Virus record (IMG/VR): IMGVR_UViG_3300030104_005222
Span: 1 to 49,122 of that record
Direction: 5' to 3' (one strand)
Length of the DNA: 49,122 nt
Origin: a virus
Made by a program: the position numbers and the translations under genes. How positions within the stretch are numbered: position 1 is the stretch's first letter; every line of letters starts with the position of its first letter. The notes under the pieces are model-generated. The model saw only the letters and a list, made by a program, of their open reading frames with translations, was not told the DNA's origin and did no database searches. This document shows, in pieces, positions 5,274 to 12,696 of the stretch.

Positions 5274-5882
5274 ATGACAAAACAACGACCTAAGCCCATT
5301 CGTTTACACCTTGAACAAAATATGCTCGACCGATTGCAGGATTTAGTCCCAATGGTGGCCGAATCAGCCGCTGCGCGGGAGTTTGGGGTGGACGTGACGC
5401 TGAATACGGTGGCCAGGGTGGCGCTTTTGCGGGGTTTAACCTCTATGGAGGCCGCAATTTCTGGAAATGAGGCGCAATCTGCGCCCGAAACGGTGGTTGC
5501 GCCGCCTCCAGCCTTGGTTTTGCCCGCAATTCCCGCACCATCGGACTCCCCAACAGCAGATGCAGAGGATTTGCAGCCTTCTGTGGACGTAGAATTGGGC
5601 GATGACGGGTTTATTGTCGCGCCTGACGGCTGGAATCAGTGGTCTGCGTCGGAACGGGTACCTACTGAGCAGTCAAAAGTCGATGAATACTACAAATCGG
5701 GGGGTTTGCAGCGATATTGGGGTAGATCTGGGGAGGAAACCATTGTGTTTTACTGGTCACCGGACCCAACGAAGCACGATTTCCCCTCATACAAAGATTT
5801 AGACATGAATCGTAAAGAGATTAAAGTCCAAACCACACCATATGGACCTGGTCACCTGGTTCCTCACGGATGGGCACAATGA
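5274..5882 (+). CDS. Ribbon-helix-helix-like protein with C-terminal extension, 202 aa
   Basis: I start at the ATG at 5274 (MTKQRPKPIRLHLEQ); a GTG at 5238 in the same frame lies in leader-like DNA. The first 65 residues fit a ribbon-helix-helix DNA-binding fold: a beta strand (PIRLHLEQ), a helix (NMLDRLQDLVPMVAESAA) and a final helix (LNTVARVALLRGLTSMEAA). Residues 70-110 are an Ala/Pro-rich linker. The C-terminal half (GFIVAPDGWNQW, then YYKSGGLQRYWGRSG) is an unrecognised aromatic-rich domain. The gene overlaps the next one as ATGA. It is probably a phage regulator, with medium confidence because RHH folds are hard to prove by eye. Confidence 0.65.
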   Translation: MTKQRPKPIRLHLEQNMLDRLQDLVPMVAESAAAREFGVDVTLNTVARVALLRGLTSMEAAISGNEAQSAPETVVAPPPALVLPAIPAPSDSPTADAEDLQPSVDVELGDDGFIVAPDGWNQWSASERVPTEQSKVDEYYKSGGLQRYWGRSGEETIVFYWSPDPTKHDFPSYKDLDMNRKEIKVQTTPYGPGHLVPHGWAQ

Positions 5883-6385
5883 CAATTCAGATTGCGGACC
5901 CTTCTGACGTGGTTCAGACTTTAGAAGAGTTGAATCCAGAAGCAATTTTGTATGACGGTTTAGACGACGCGCTTGTGGGAATTATCGCTCGGTGCGGTAC
6001 AGATGCTTTGGCTTTGTACGACCGAGAAAAGTGCATAAAGATATTTGTCGATAGTGGTATGAGTCACAAAGATGCGGAAGAGTACTTCTGTTTTAATGTT
6101 GAGGGCTGTTACGCTGGTCCTCACACACCATATATTGCGTCATTCGACTTGCACCCGGTAGGTATCCGGTACCCCGTAGACGACTTGAAGCTCAGTGCAG
6201 GCGACAGCGCAGAGACGGAAATACTCCTTGGGTTTGACGCCGACGGGAATGCTCATGTTGATTTTGCAAATGTCGGGTCTGGTATTGTAAATGTTGCAGC
6301 CGAAGCCGGGAGTCCCGTCGGGTCTGTCGATGGAGATGAGGTGCCCGCAGGAACCGTCGCTGTTGATCGGGACGTCGAAGTCTAA
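5879..6385 (+). CDS. Conserved small phage protein with unusual C-terminal extension, 168 aa
   Basis: The start at 5879 overlaps the previous stop (ATGA). Residues about 1-95 contain LNPEAILYDGLDDALVGI, ALYDREKCIKIFVDSGM and DAEEYFCFNVEGCYAGPHTP, a motif string I recall from a short conserved phage family of unknown function that usually ends soon after the N-x-E-G-x-Y-x-G-x-x-T-P block. Here the frame continues about 75 more residues, low in complexity (NVAAEAGSPVGSVDGDEVPA), over the opposite-strand YkgJ-like gene. The extension may be an accidental read-through tail. The N-terminal part is clearly real. Confidence 0.7.
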   Translation: MTIQIADPSDVVQTLEELNPEAILYDGLDDALVGIIARCGTDALALYDREKCIKIFVDSGMSHKDAEEYFCFNVEGCYAGPHTPYIASFDLHPVGIRYPVDDLKLSAGDSAETEILLGFDADGNAHVDFANVGSGIVNVAAEAGSPVGSVDGDEVPAGTVAVDRDVEV

Positions 6386-6481
6386 ATCAATATTCTTTTC
6401 TTCGCACAAGAGCTTGAGTGTTTCGGCTTGTCTGCAACAAGCGCCACACATCGTACAGGGAAATTTTTCTTCGGAGTCCAC
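6140..6481 (-). CDS. YkgJ-like CxxCxxCC metal-binding protein, 113 aa
   Basis: The gene starts with GTG at 6481-6479, with AGAGG five bases upstream, and gives MDSEEKFPCTMCGACCRQ. The cluster CTMCGACC near the N-terminus, the later SCGHL, and GCNIYNTRPDIC are the signature of the YkgJ / CxxCxxCC family, thought to chelate zinc or iron. The C-terminal part (EYFRLCAVACTELQ) has two further cysteines. It lies alone on the minus strand among plus genes. Its 3' half overlaps the end of the plus-strand gene 5879-6385 by about 245 bases. Its role in the phage is unknown. Confidence 0.8.
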   Translation of the reverse strand: MDSEEKFPCTMCGACCRQAETLKLLCEEKNIDLDFDVPINSDGSCGHLISIDRPDGTPGFGCNIYNTRPDICKINMSIPVGVKPKEYFRLCAVACTELQVVYGVPDTYRVQVE

Positions 6482-6482
6482 T

Positions 6483-6668
6483 ATGCCTCTATATGTATAT
6501 AAATGTGAGAAGTGTGAAAAGCGAGTCGAGATTCTTCAAGCCTTTGATGATCCTCATCCTCAATGCGATGATTGCTCTGTCGAAATGAAAAAGCAAGTAG
6601 CCCTAACGAGTTTTGCTCTTAAGGGTGGGGGTTGGGCAAAAGACAACTACGGACTGAAACAAGACTGA
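6483..6668 (+). CDS. FmdB-family zinc-ribbon protein, 61 aa
   Basis: The ATG at 6483 has a GGAG upstream; the frame extends further 5' but only through the opposite-strand gene. The product MPLYVYKCEKCEKRVEILQ, then CDDCSVEMKK and FALKGGGWAKDNYG, has the FmdB zinc-ribbon layout: MPxYxYxC-x2-C, a second CxxC about 20 residues on, and the FxLKGGGW motif. FmdB-type proteins are small putative regulators found in bacteria and phages. The start is separated by only one base from the divergent start of the YkgJ-like gene. Confidence 0.85.
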   Translation: MPLYVYKCEKCEKRVEILQAFDDPHPQCDDCSVEMKKQVALTSFALKGGGWAKDNYGLKQD

Positions 6669-6750
6669 TTGTTGCCTCTTTCTGTTCTCGTGGTAGTATT
6701 TCTATGCGCAATTCCGCGCCTGGTATCCCGTTTAGGGACTGGAGAATATG

Positions 6751-7206
6751 ATGGCTCGATTTAAGCAAACTCAAATTGCCCCTGGTGTAACCAAGCATCG
6801 CTCGAATGCGTTGGTCGTTCACGTCCATGAAAACATCAAAGAAGGTGATATTCTTTGTGTAAAGGGACTTTTCGACGACAACGTATTGTCGGTACAAATT
6901 GCTGACGGTGCTACTGCGGCAGAGCGTGTTGGCCCCATGTGGGTAGCCGACTTCGACGCGTCTGCGGGAGATGTTGTTGCGGTTGCTGTACCGATGAAGA
7001 TTATGGACATCACCACTGCAACCAGCGGTACAATCACAATCAACGACCCGATCTATTTGGATGATGGTGGCGTTGCTGGTGCCACAAACGATAAAGCTGC
7101 TGGTACCGGTACGGTTATCGTCGGTCGTTTCCTTGAGTCTCGTGGAAACAACAACAACGCAATCAAGGGCATTCTGTGGCCGACAGGTCAGACTAGCCTG
7201 GGCTAA
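6751..7206 (+). CDS. Possible head decoration/stabilisation protein, 151 aa
   Basis: The ATG at 6751 is six bases after GGAGA; the adjacent ATG at 6748 is also possible. The protein is beta-rich, with short turns and few charged helices: GDILCVKGLF, GDVVAVAVPMKI, GTITINDPIYLDDGGVAG, GTGTVIVGRFLE and a C-terminal AIKGILWPTG. This pattern of G-D-x-I-Y/V-L-D and V-I-V-G-R-F-L-E resembles small capsid-binding proteins, and the protein at 15650 after the capsid gene has a similar design. It is on the plus strand, separated from the minus-strand head block by a two-way terminator. Assignment rests on fold-like pattern only. Confidence 0.55.
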   Translation: MARFKQTQIAPGVTKHRSNALVVHVHENIKEGDILCVKGLFDDNVLSVQIADGATAAERVGPMWVADFDASAGDVVAVAVPMKIMDITTATSGTITINDPIYLDDGGVAGATNDKAAGTGTVIVGRFLESRGNNNNAIKGILWPTGQTSLG

Positions 7207-7222
7207 TCAGATTAGGCAAAAT

Positions 7223-7258
7223 AAAACCCCCGGTAGCTTCGGCCATCGGGGGTTTTTT
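7223..7258. terminator. Bidirectional intrinsic terminator with UUCG loop
   Basis: CCCCCGGTAGC-TTCG-GCCATCGGGGG forms a long stem with one mismatch and one wobble capped by C(UUCG)G. It is followed by TTTTTTAT on the plus strand and by TTTTATTTT on the minus strand. It sits in the 54-base gap between convergent genes and would stop both transcripts. Confidence 0.9.
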
Positions 7259-7260
7259 AT

Positions 7261-8232
7261 TTAGTTACGTAGAAGTAATTCTTGTTCGATCATCGCAGTC
7301 TTTCTCAGACCGTCCATGATTTCGTCAAACGACCTGGGATCACCACCTTCCGTTGCTGCGGCTGTATCGGGCCCCATATTCATTAACTTCATGCCGTCAG
7401 GTACGGGCTCAGGTTCTAGTTCTGGTGCAGGCTCAGGTTCTGGTGCTGCGACTTCTTTAGGGTAGATACCGCGAAGCATTTGGATTGCACGTTCAGGTGG
7501 AATGTTTGCTCTCGCTAATTCACAGAACTCATCGAACGCTGTGTCGTTTTCGTAGATGTCGTTGTGTTCGCTGACGAGCCATTTTTCCAACGCGTCTACC
7601 TGTGACTCAGTTTGTTGGTTTTCAAACTGTTCCAGTTGCTGTTGTACTTGCGTGTACCGTTGTACTGCATCATCCCGATCTTTTGCGGCTTGCTCCATCG
7701 ATTCACCGTGCGAGCGTACAGCTTTTTCGTGGGCCGCTTCTGCTTCACGCCGTAAAGCACGCAAGGTAGCTTTATGAGCAATCTTTAATTCGTCGATCTC
7801 ACGTTGCTTCTCAACCATTGGGTTGATGTCGCCATTAAGCCAACGTTGAACACGAAGTTCTTGGTCACGAACCTCTTTAAGCATTTCATCGGCTTCACGT
7901 CGTTGTTTCGCTAACTCTTGGTATTTACCTGTGTAGCCGCGTTGCCAGTTTTGATACTTATCTTCGACACCCTTTAAGATTGCGTCTCGTTGAGTTTCAT
8001 TGAGACCATGAAGCCAATCGGCAGATCGAAGACTTTCAAACTCCCCGTTCCAGTCAAAGACTTCAGGGACGTCAACTTCTTCTTCAACTTCGACTGGAGT
8101 GACATCTTCAATTGTATCTGCGGCCACATCCACAGGCTCAGAGGCACTTGTTTCAACTTCAGCCTCGCTGCCCCCTTCGGGTGCAGCTTCGGCAGATACG
8201 GTCTCAACCGCCTCATTATCTTCGTTCCACAT
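7261..8232 (-). CDS. Probable capsid scaffolding protein, 323 aa
   Basis: The first 60 residues are strongly acidic and disordered (repeated E, A, V, D). Residues about 90-215 form a long charged coiled coil (KYQELAKQRREADEMLKEV; ALRREAEAAHEKAV; YTQVQQQLEQFENQQ). A Pro/Glu repeat (PEPEPAPELEPEPVP, about 268-285) precedes a C-terminal helix that usually contacts capsid protein. This composition and position in a head gene block are typical of scaffolding proteins. AGGAGG lies ten bases before the start, inside the end of the preceding gene. Unusually it is on the opposite strand from the major capsid gene. Confidence 0.75.
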   Translation of the reverse strand: MWNEDNEAVETVSAEAAPEGGSEAEVETSASEPVDVAADTIEDVTPVEVEEEVDVPEVFDWNGEFESLRSADWLHGLNETQRDAILKGVEDKYQNWQRGYTGKYQELAKQRREADEMLKEVRDQELRVQRWLNGDINPMVEKQREIDELKIAHKATLRALRREAEAAHEKAVRSHGESMEQAAKDRDDAVQRYTQVQQQLEQFENQQTESQVDALEKWLVSEHNDIYENDTAFDEFCELARANIPPERAIQMLRGIYPKEVAAPEPEPAPELEPEPVPDGMKLMNMGPDTAAATEGGDPRSFDEIMDGLRKTAMIEQELLLRN

Positions 8233-8235
8233 TTA

Positions 8236-8709
8236 TTACATACCTCCTGGTGGCATCATTTCGGGTGCCATTCCTTCAGCCGCCATTCCTTCAGCCGCAC
8301 CCATCATAGGTGCTTCAGGTTCTGGCTGGTTTTCCATGCTTCGCGCCGCAATGACTTCGAGTTGCATTAGAATATCGAAATCTTCTGCGATCATCTTTGC
8401 CAAGTCGGCGGGTGTTTTGTTCTTAGTTGATTCTAATTCTTGCGCAGCAGCAAAAAGCATTTCAGCGCGTTCGGCGGTGACACCCAAAGTTTCCTCAAGG
8501 GGAGACAAATCTTGCTGTATACCTTGAGCTTCTTGTTCTCCCTCAGGCTGCGCGCCTTCACCTTCATTTATATCGCCAAGCGCTGAGTCCAACTGACCAA
8601 TCAGCTCGTCAACTCTTGCTTTATCGCCCTGCATTTGAGCCATGTTTTCGTCCTGCATCATGCCAGGTTCAGCCTCGGCAGGTTTTTTCATTTGATCTTC
8701 AGCGGCCAT
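8236..8709 (-). CDS. Acidic head-block protein with Met-rich C-terminus, 157 aa
   Basis: The start has AGGAG six bases upstream. The N-terminal 60 residues are acidic and disordered with several Met (AEAEPGMMQDENMAQMQG). A helical middle follows (LEETLGVTAERAEMLFAAAQEL, then LAKMIAEDFDILMQLEVIAA). The C-terminus is a short repeat of AAEGMAAEGMAPEMMPPGGM type. It lies four bases upstream of the scaffold start and is probably co-translated with it. It could assist scaffolding or be a minor head protein; no family is recognised. Confidence 0.7.
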   Translation of the reverse strand: MAAEDQMKKPAEAEPGMMQDENMAQMQGDKARVDELIGQLDSALGDINEGEGAQPEGEQEAQGIQQDLSPLEETLGVTAERAEMLFAAAQELESTKNKTPADLAKMIAEDFDILMQLEVIAARSMENQPEPEAPMMGAAEGMAAEGMAPEMMPPGGM

Positions 8710-8742
8710 GAGTGCTCCTACGCGGCATTGTACCGCTATGGT

Positions 8743-9000
8743 TTAGTGTAATTCAAGTGATTCTGCAACATCAAGGTCGGGGTCAGCTAGTTCAAACGCG
8801 GCGTCGACTCCAATCGCCCGAATAAACTTGTTTGGGAGTGACCGACGTTCCCCTGATGTCCGATCTTCATAAACAACTGAGTCTCTTATCGTGTCTTCTT
8901 TTACACGACGAAAGCTGCGCTCAGTTTTATTTGCTTTGTGTTGGGCGTACTCAACCGCTTCAATGTCAGACAATAAATTTTTAAGTGCTGCGCGTGGCAT
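8743..9000 (-). CDS. Small hypothetical protein, 85 aa
   Basis: The ATG follows AGGAGA by six bases. The product MPRAALKNLLSDIEAVEYAQ has a helical N-terminal third, a basic middle (HKANKTERSFRRVKEDTIRD) and a short beta/helix end (LPNKFIRAIGVDAAFELADP). The gene is in the minus-strand head block between the zinc-ribbon gene (one-base gap) and the acidic protein. Function is unknown; a minor head or packaging role follows only from position. Confidence 0.65.
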   Translation of the reverse strand: MPRAALKNLLSDIEAVEYAQHKANKTERSFRRVKEDTIRDSVVYEDRTSGERRSLPNKFIRAIGVDAAFELADPDLDVAESLELH

Positions 9001-9001
9001 A

Positions 9002-9448
9002 CTATTTCTCCTGAGGTTTTGCGGGAAGACTACCTTCAGCTTTTTTCTGTTTGTATGCCGTGTTGATTTCTTTTAGCATTTGATCATCGCAACTACGAGC
9101 CTTCTTTCTCTTCCAACTGTTGTGTCGAATTGTATCAAGTCTATCAGCTTTTTGTGCGTGTGTTTCTTCTTGGATGTTTACTCGTTTACCTGGAAATCTT
9201 TTTTCTATGGTAGCGATGCAACGGTCGTAGTCTTCTTTGGTTTCTGCTTTGCCGAGTACGCCAAAGTCGACTGCGGCGAATGAACCTGGTCCTTGGCCGT
9301 GGATCGCAAAACTAAATCCGCGAAAACTCATCTTGCGTTCGCTGCCGCATTTCGGACAATCATCGGGTCCATCGGCTCGTTTGTACATGGCTTCGTGTTC
9401 AAAGTAATCGCAGCCCGTACACTCTACGTTGTTGATTATGTAACTCAT
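9002..9448 (-). CDS. Zinc-ribbon protein (FmdB-like N-terminus), 148 aa
   Basis: The N-terminus MSYIINNVECTGCDYFEHEA, then DDCPKCGSERKMSFRGFSF, supplies two CxxC knuckles 18-20 residues apart, a zinc ribbon similar in layout to FmdB proteins. The middle (GQGPGSFAAVDFGVLGKAET) and basic helical C-terminus (HNSWKRKKARSCDDQMLKEINTA is split here: HNSWKRKKARS and DDQMLKEINTA) are not recognised. The ribosome site is weak. It is a second zinc-ribbon protein in this phage, besides the one at 6483, and lies in the leftward head block. It probably binds nucleic acid or another virion protein. Confidence 0.7.
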   Translation of the reverse strand: MSYIINNVECTGCDYFEHEAMYKRADGPDDCPKCGSERKMSFRGFSFAIHGQGPGSFAAVDFGVLGKAETKEDYDRCIATIEKRFPGKRVNIQEETHAQKADRLDTIRHNSWKRKKARSCDDQMLKEINTAYKQKKAEGSLPAKPQEK

Positions 9449-9453
9449 TTACC

Positions 9454-9816
9454 CTACTTTTTGATTGTAGCTTCAACAGCCTTTTTGGCTCTTTTAGCGC
9501 GCCGCCGATTCCTAAATTTAGTAATCACTTCTCCGGTCGGGCTCACTTCTGCGCGCTTGTATTTCATGCCCCCACCAAATGTGCTGATACCCACACGACC
9601 TGACTTACCGCCATCATCATCACTAACTAACAGTACATCCTCAGACTGTTTGCCTCTACGACCACCGCCTGTTTGTTTGCGGTATGAGATGTCACGGCCA
9701 CCTGCTTCAGGTACGTTGGTTTGTGTTCCCTGTTGTGTGACTCGATTAACGGATCTTTTTTTGTTTCCCGTGCGTTGTTCGGTTGTGACTGTGTCATCTA
9801 TTTTTATTTTACTCAT
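9454..9816 (-). CDS. Basic disordered protein, 120 aa
   Basis: The start overlaps the stop of the upstream gene (ATGA). The protein is polar and low in hydrophobics: KKRSVNRVTQQGTQTNVP, then YRKQTGGGRRGKQ, an acidic patch (VLLVSDDDGGKSG) and a strongly basic end (KFRNRRRAKRAKKAVEATIKK). It may be a small DNA-binding or internal head protein. It extends the run of basic proteins between scaffold and portal. No family is recognised. Confidence 0.65.
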   Translation of the reverse strand: MSKIKIDDTVTTEQRTGNKKRSVNRVTQQGTQTNVPEAGGRDISYRKQTGGGRRGKQSEDVLLVSDDDGGKSGRVGISTFGGGMKYKRAEVSPTGEVITKFRNRRRAKRAKKAVEATIKK

Positions 9817-10067
9817 GCCGTCCCTGACCTGTTTTTATCTTTGTGGAGTTCGTGTTTGGCGAATTGTTCACCCTTCGCCGTCGCTGCTCGCTTTTTGCGG
9901 TTGGCTTTCCTAAGTTTTTTCCGACCTTCGCGAGATGCTTTAAGAGCCTTAATCGTTTTTTCCGGTGCGTATACTTCGCCCGTTTCGCTGCTTTTCTTGC
10001 CTGAGGGGGTTCGCCATTTCTGCTTACCCCATGTTTTCAACGCTTTTTGAACTTTTTTAAGAGCCAT
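9813..10067 (-). CDS. Lysine-rich protein 1, 84 aa
   Basis: I start at ATG 10067-10065 (MALKKVQKALKTWGKQKWRT), which overlaps the previous stop by one base (TGATG); the frame is open further upstream but runs through the neighbouring gene. The product is very basic (IKALKASREGRKKLRKANRK, ending KDKNRSGTA) and almost without acidic residues except around SSETGEVYAPEKT. It is the last of three consecutive very basic small genes. Capsid-internal DNA binding is plausible but unproven. Confidence 0.7.
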   Translation of the reverse strand: MALKKVQKALKTWGKQKWRTPSGKKSSETGEVYAPEKTIKALKASREGRKKLRKANRKKRAATAKGEQFAKHELHKDKNRSGTA

Positions 10068-10300
10068 CACGTATATCCCCCGCCAGCAGCCTTGTACTGT
10101 TTGGCGAGCATCTGAGCTTTTCGTGCCGACCATTGCCCTGGTCTACCGCCCTTGTTTCCAGCTTTAATTTTGTTGAACAAACGTTTACGCATCGTAGGCT
10201 TGGTGTAGTTACCTGCCTCGTTTACGCGGCTCTTTCCTTTTTTACGTGCTTTGACGGCTTTGCGTAACTTCGAACGTTTTGCTTTTCGTTTATCGGCCAT
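10067..10300 (-). CDS. Lysine-rich protein 2, 77 aa; conserved phage family
   Basis: The ATG at 10300 overlaps the upstream stop (TAATG). The product starts MADKRKAKRSKLRKAVKARK and continues GNYTKPTMRKRLFNKIKAG, then GGRPGQWSARKAQMLAKQYK and a GGGYT end. I recall the N-Y-T-K-P-x-M-R-K-R-L and G-Q-W-S-A-R-K-A-Q-x-L-A segments as a conserved small protein of marine phages found near terminase and portal genes, without known function. The high charge suggests DNA or RNA binding. Confidence 0.8.
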   Translation of the reverse strand: MADKRKAKRSKLRKAVKARKKGKSRVNEAGNYTKPTMRKRLFNKIKAGNKGGRPGQWSARKAQMLAKQYKAAGGGYT

Positions 10301-10608
10301 TACCATTTCACCTTGTCAGCCCAGTAAGCGGCACTCATTTTACCCTTGGCAATGTTTTTTGCGTGGCGAGACTTAAAGCTTTTCCGCTTTTTCTTCATCC
10401 GGTCGCCTTCACCTTTCTTTGGCTTACCCGCTGTGCTTGCGCCCTGCTCGCCAAACCGAATCAACTTGAGTCGGCTACCCTCTTGGGCCAATACGATGTG
10501 ACTTTTCTTTGGGTGATCGGGTGTGCGCTTTGTTTTATTGACGCCACTCAAACGGTGTTTTTTTAGTAGTGCCGCTTTACGCAGTTTGTCTCGTTTTGAA
10601 AGTGCCAC
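10300..10608 (-). CDS. Lysine-rich protein 3, 102 aa; conserved phage family
   Basis: The gene starts with GTG (10608-10606) after AGGAG at six bases. The C-terminal half, LKLIRFGEQGASTAGKPK then KRKSFKSRHAKNIAKGKM and SAAYWADKVKW, matches a motif string I remember from many phages (RFGxQG followed by RHAKNI-x-KGKMSAAYWA-x-KVKW); function there is unknown. The N-terminus is basic (SKRDKLRKAALLKKHRLSG). It lies 14 bases after the portal stop and is coupled to protein 2 by an overlap. Confidence 0.8.
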   Translation of the reverse strand: MALSKRDKLRKAALLKKHRLSGVNKTKRTPDHPKKSHIVLAQEGSRLKLIRFGEQGASTAGKPKKGEGDRMKKKRKSFKSRHAKNIAKGKMSAAYWADKVKW

Positions 10609-10622
10609 GCCTCACTCCTACA

Positions 10623-12407
10623 CTACTCTCTAATTGGTGCGCCACCGCCACCAGGTAGGGCGTCTTCTGTTGGAGCCTCGCCCTGTTCACCGGCTTTCTG
10701 TTGTGCAATAGCCAAGACCATTTCTTCAGCCTCTTCAGGCGGTAACTGAGCCAGCACTTGCTGAAGTTGTGCGGCTTCCTGCGCCTCCATCGCGGGCCTA
10801 CCTGCTGCAGCACCACCAAGACTGGCCTGCTGTTGAGCCATCATCATCTGCTGTTCTTGCGCTGCTGCCGCTTGTTGTTGTGCCAACAACTCTGCTTCGG
10901 GTACAAGTATGCGGCTTGGTAGTCCAAGGTTTCCGAGGATTTCTTCCGTCAGCCGCCGCACATCGACGTTCTGGTTCTGAGACAGGAATGGCAACATTTG
11001 AATCAATGTTTCGGCCATCATTCCAGGGTTACGTCTAATTGGGTTGTGTCCTACCATTCTGAAATCGACATCAATTTCAATCAGATCTTTATGACTCAAC
11101 TCTTCCCACTTACTGCTACCTGAAATGCGAATAAGACGTGAGTCTTTCATGTATTTCTTGCACAGATAGAAAACTTTCTTTGCGACATCTTCGAGGGCGT
11201 CGTTCAAGTGCCCTTCGCGAGTGGCAAGTCGGGTGCGCAGTTGAGCATCGATGATTGCCATTTCAGTTGCCGTCCGTGCTCCAGCAACCTGACCCCGAGC
11301 AGCCTCAGCCAAGGCAGAGATAAATGCGGCATCGTCTTCTTGGCGCGCAATAAATTCTTTGACTCCAGCAGGACTGCTTGGAATGGGCATTTCATAGAAC
11401 AATGTCGCAAGACTTCGAAGCGCGTCACTATTCGAAGGATTGATACCTACGTATGACCCGGCTGCAGCCTCAACAGCTTTGTTCAGGTTTTCCTCTGTGA
11501 TTCGACCTGAGTCATACATGACGCGGGGGATCTGCAGATATGTAATCTGCTTCATGTGCGTAAGTAAATCGTTGATGGTCTCTTGCTGTTTCAACACCAA
11601 TTGAACTTCGCTTAGTCCGGTGCAATCAATCCCAGATTGATTGAGTGTGAACATCGAATACGGCACGTAGTCAATCTTGTCTTCAAAGACGATTGAGTCA
11701 GCCTGTTTGATGTAGTGTTGTGTCAGACCTCGTTCACGATCGTAGTATTCGTAGACAGTGACCCAACGGAACGCATCGCGTACGTGGTTCGTTTTATCGC
11801 GTTGGTTCTCGTCCAGTAACCACTTCGGGTACCTGTCGGGCTTGACCTCTTTAGCCAACTCCGATTTATACTGACCTGACTTTACGCGAGACTTAAATTC
11901 GTCGAATGAAATAACTGTGGCTTCAATCCAGTATCTAATATCGTCTGGATCTCTAACAGTGAGATCGAAGAATATGCTTGATGGATTAATCGCACGAATG
12001 ATTGGGATGTCTTTCTTGGCGTCCCAACCCGTTTTGAAGATTCCGCGCTTACACAGAACCGCATCAATCAGTGTTGTTGCAGCTTTACGTCTGAATCGAT
12101 TGCTTTCGAAAACGTACTCAATCAATCCTGTGACTGCGGGTGCTGCGTTCTCTGATACGGGCGTTCGCGCTACAGCACCCACGGATGGGTTTGGTCCGAG
12201 CAGTGCACTGACGGCTGTGTCTGCGATAGCGTAAATTAAATTCTTTGAGCAAAGATAAGAAGAGTCACTAAGACCTTGAATATCGCTATCACTACTGGAA
12301 TAGAAGTTACCTCGATAAAAGCGCCTCGCTTTATCGAAGTCCTTCTTTTCGGCGCGCTTGTAGTAATCCAGGTGCCGATCGATCAATTTTGACAGCTTCG
12401 AGGCCAT
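10623..12407 (-). CDS. Portal protein, 594 aa
   Basis: The protein forms the dodecameric DNA channel at one head vertex. Evidence is size, place beside the terminase, and portal-like sequence: an N-terminal helical clip region (LSKLIDRHLDYYKRAEKKDF), WIEATVISFDEFKSRV and WVTVYEYYDRERGLTQHY in the wing, and a helical core with QQETINDLLTHMKQITYLQI and SALAEAARGQVAGARTATEM. The sequence AGARTATEM with following Q-x-R-T-R-L is typical of portal stem helices. The last 90 residues are Gln/Ala/Met-rich (LLAQQQAAAAQEQQMMMAQQ), as in podovirus portal barrels. The ribosome site is weak; the start was chosen as the first ATG after the upstream stop. Confidence 0.88.
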   Translation of the reverse strand: MASKLSKLIDRHLDYYKRAEKKDFDKARRFYRGNFYSSSDSDIQGLSDSSYLCSKNLIYAIADTAVSALLGPNPSVGAVARTPVSENAAPAVTGLIEYVFESNRFRRKAATTLIDAVLCKRGIFKTGWDAKKDIPIIRAINPSSIFFDLTVRDPDDIRYWIEATVISFDEFKSRVKSGQYKSELAKEVKPDRYPKWLLDENQRDKTNHVRDAFRWVTVYEYYDRERGLTQHYIKQADSIVFEDKIDYVPYSMFTLNQSGIDCTGLSEVQLVLKQQETINDLLTHMKQITYLQIPRVMYDSGRITEENLNKAVEAAAGSYVGINPSNSDALRSLATLFYEMPIPSSPAGVKEFIARQEDDAAFISALAEAARGQVAGARTATEMAIIDAQLRTRLATREGHLNDALEDVAKKVFYLCKKYMKDSRLIRISGSSKWEELSHKDLIEIDVDFRMVGHNPIRRNPGMMAETLIQMLPFLSQNQNVDVRRLTEEILGNLGLPSRILVPEAELLAQQQAAAAQEQQMMMAQQQASLGGAAAGRPAMEAQEAAQLQQVLAQLPPEEAEEMVLAIAQQKAGEQGEAPTEDALPGGGGAPIRE

Positions 12408-12422
12408 AATCAGTTCTTACTC

Positions 12423-12695
12423 TTATCCAGTTACTGGCGGCATATCGAATTTAGGCTTGGTCAATTCCTTCAATTTCTTTCGGTCTTCTGCTTCTTTTTC
12501 TTTGTCGACAGCAGACACTTCTTTTTTCTCGGTAGCAGGCACTTCTTTTTTCTCGGTCTCTTTGCCCGACTCAAGCTCTTTTTTCTGCTCTTCTGGGCTT
12601 AAAGCTTTCTTGCGCTCGGCTTCAGCCTTGTCTTTTTTTGCGGCTGCTTTTTTTGCCGTGTCCATTGCTTGCTTAAAATCTGCGGGTTCAGCCAT
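12423..12695 (-). CDS. Charged Lys/Glu-rich protein, 90 aa
   Basis: Low-complexity product: MAEPADFKQAMDTAKKAAAK, then long runs of K, E and A with a repeated TEKKEV motif (two near-identical copies around residues 46-60), ending KPKFDMPPVTG. It should be helical or disordered. It fits between terminase (one-base gap) and portal (15-base gap), so it is translated with them. It could be a terminase- or portal-associated factor; there is no recognisable small-terminase DNA-binding motif. Confidence 0.65.
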   Translation of the reverse strand: MAEPADFKQAMDTAKKAAAKKDKAEAERKKALSPEEQKKELESGKETEKKEVPATEKKEVSAVDKEKEAEDRKKLKELTKPKFDMPPVTG

Positions 12696-12696
12696 G

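Noticed and set aside
9293-9913. 206-codon plus-strand ORF
   Set aside because: It lies antisense to two supported minus-strand genes and has no start signal.
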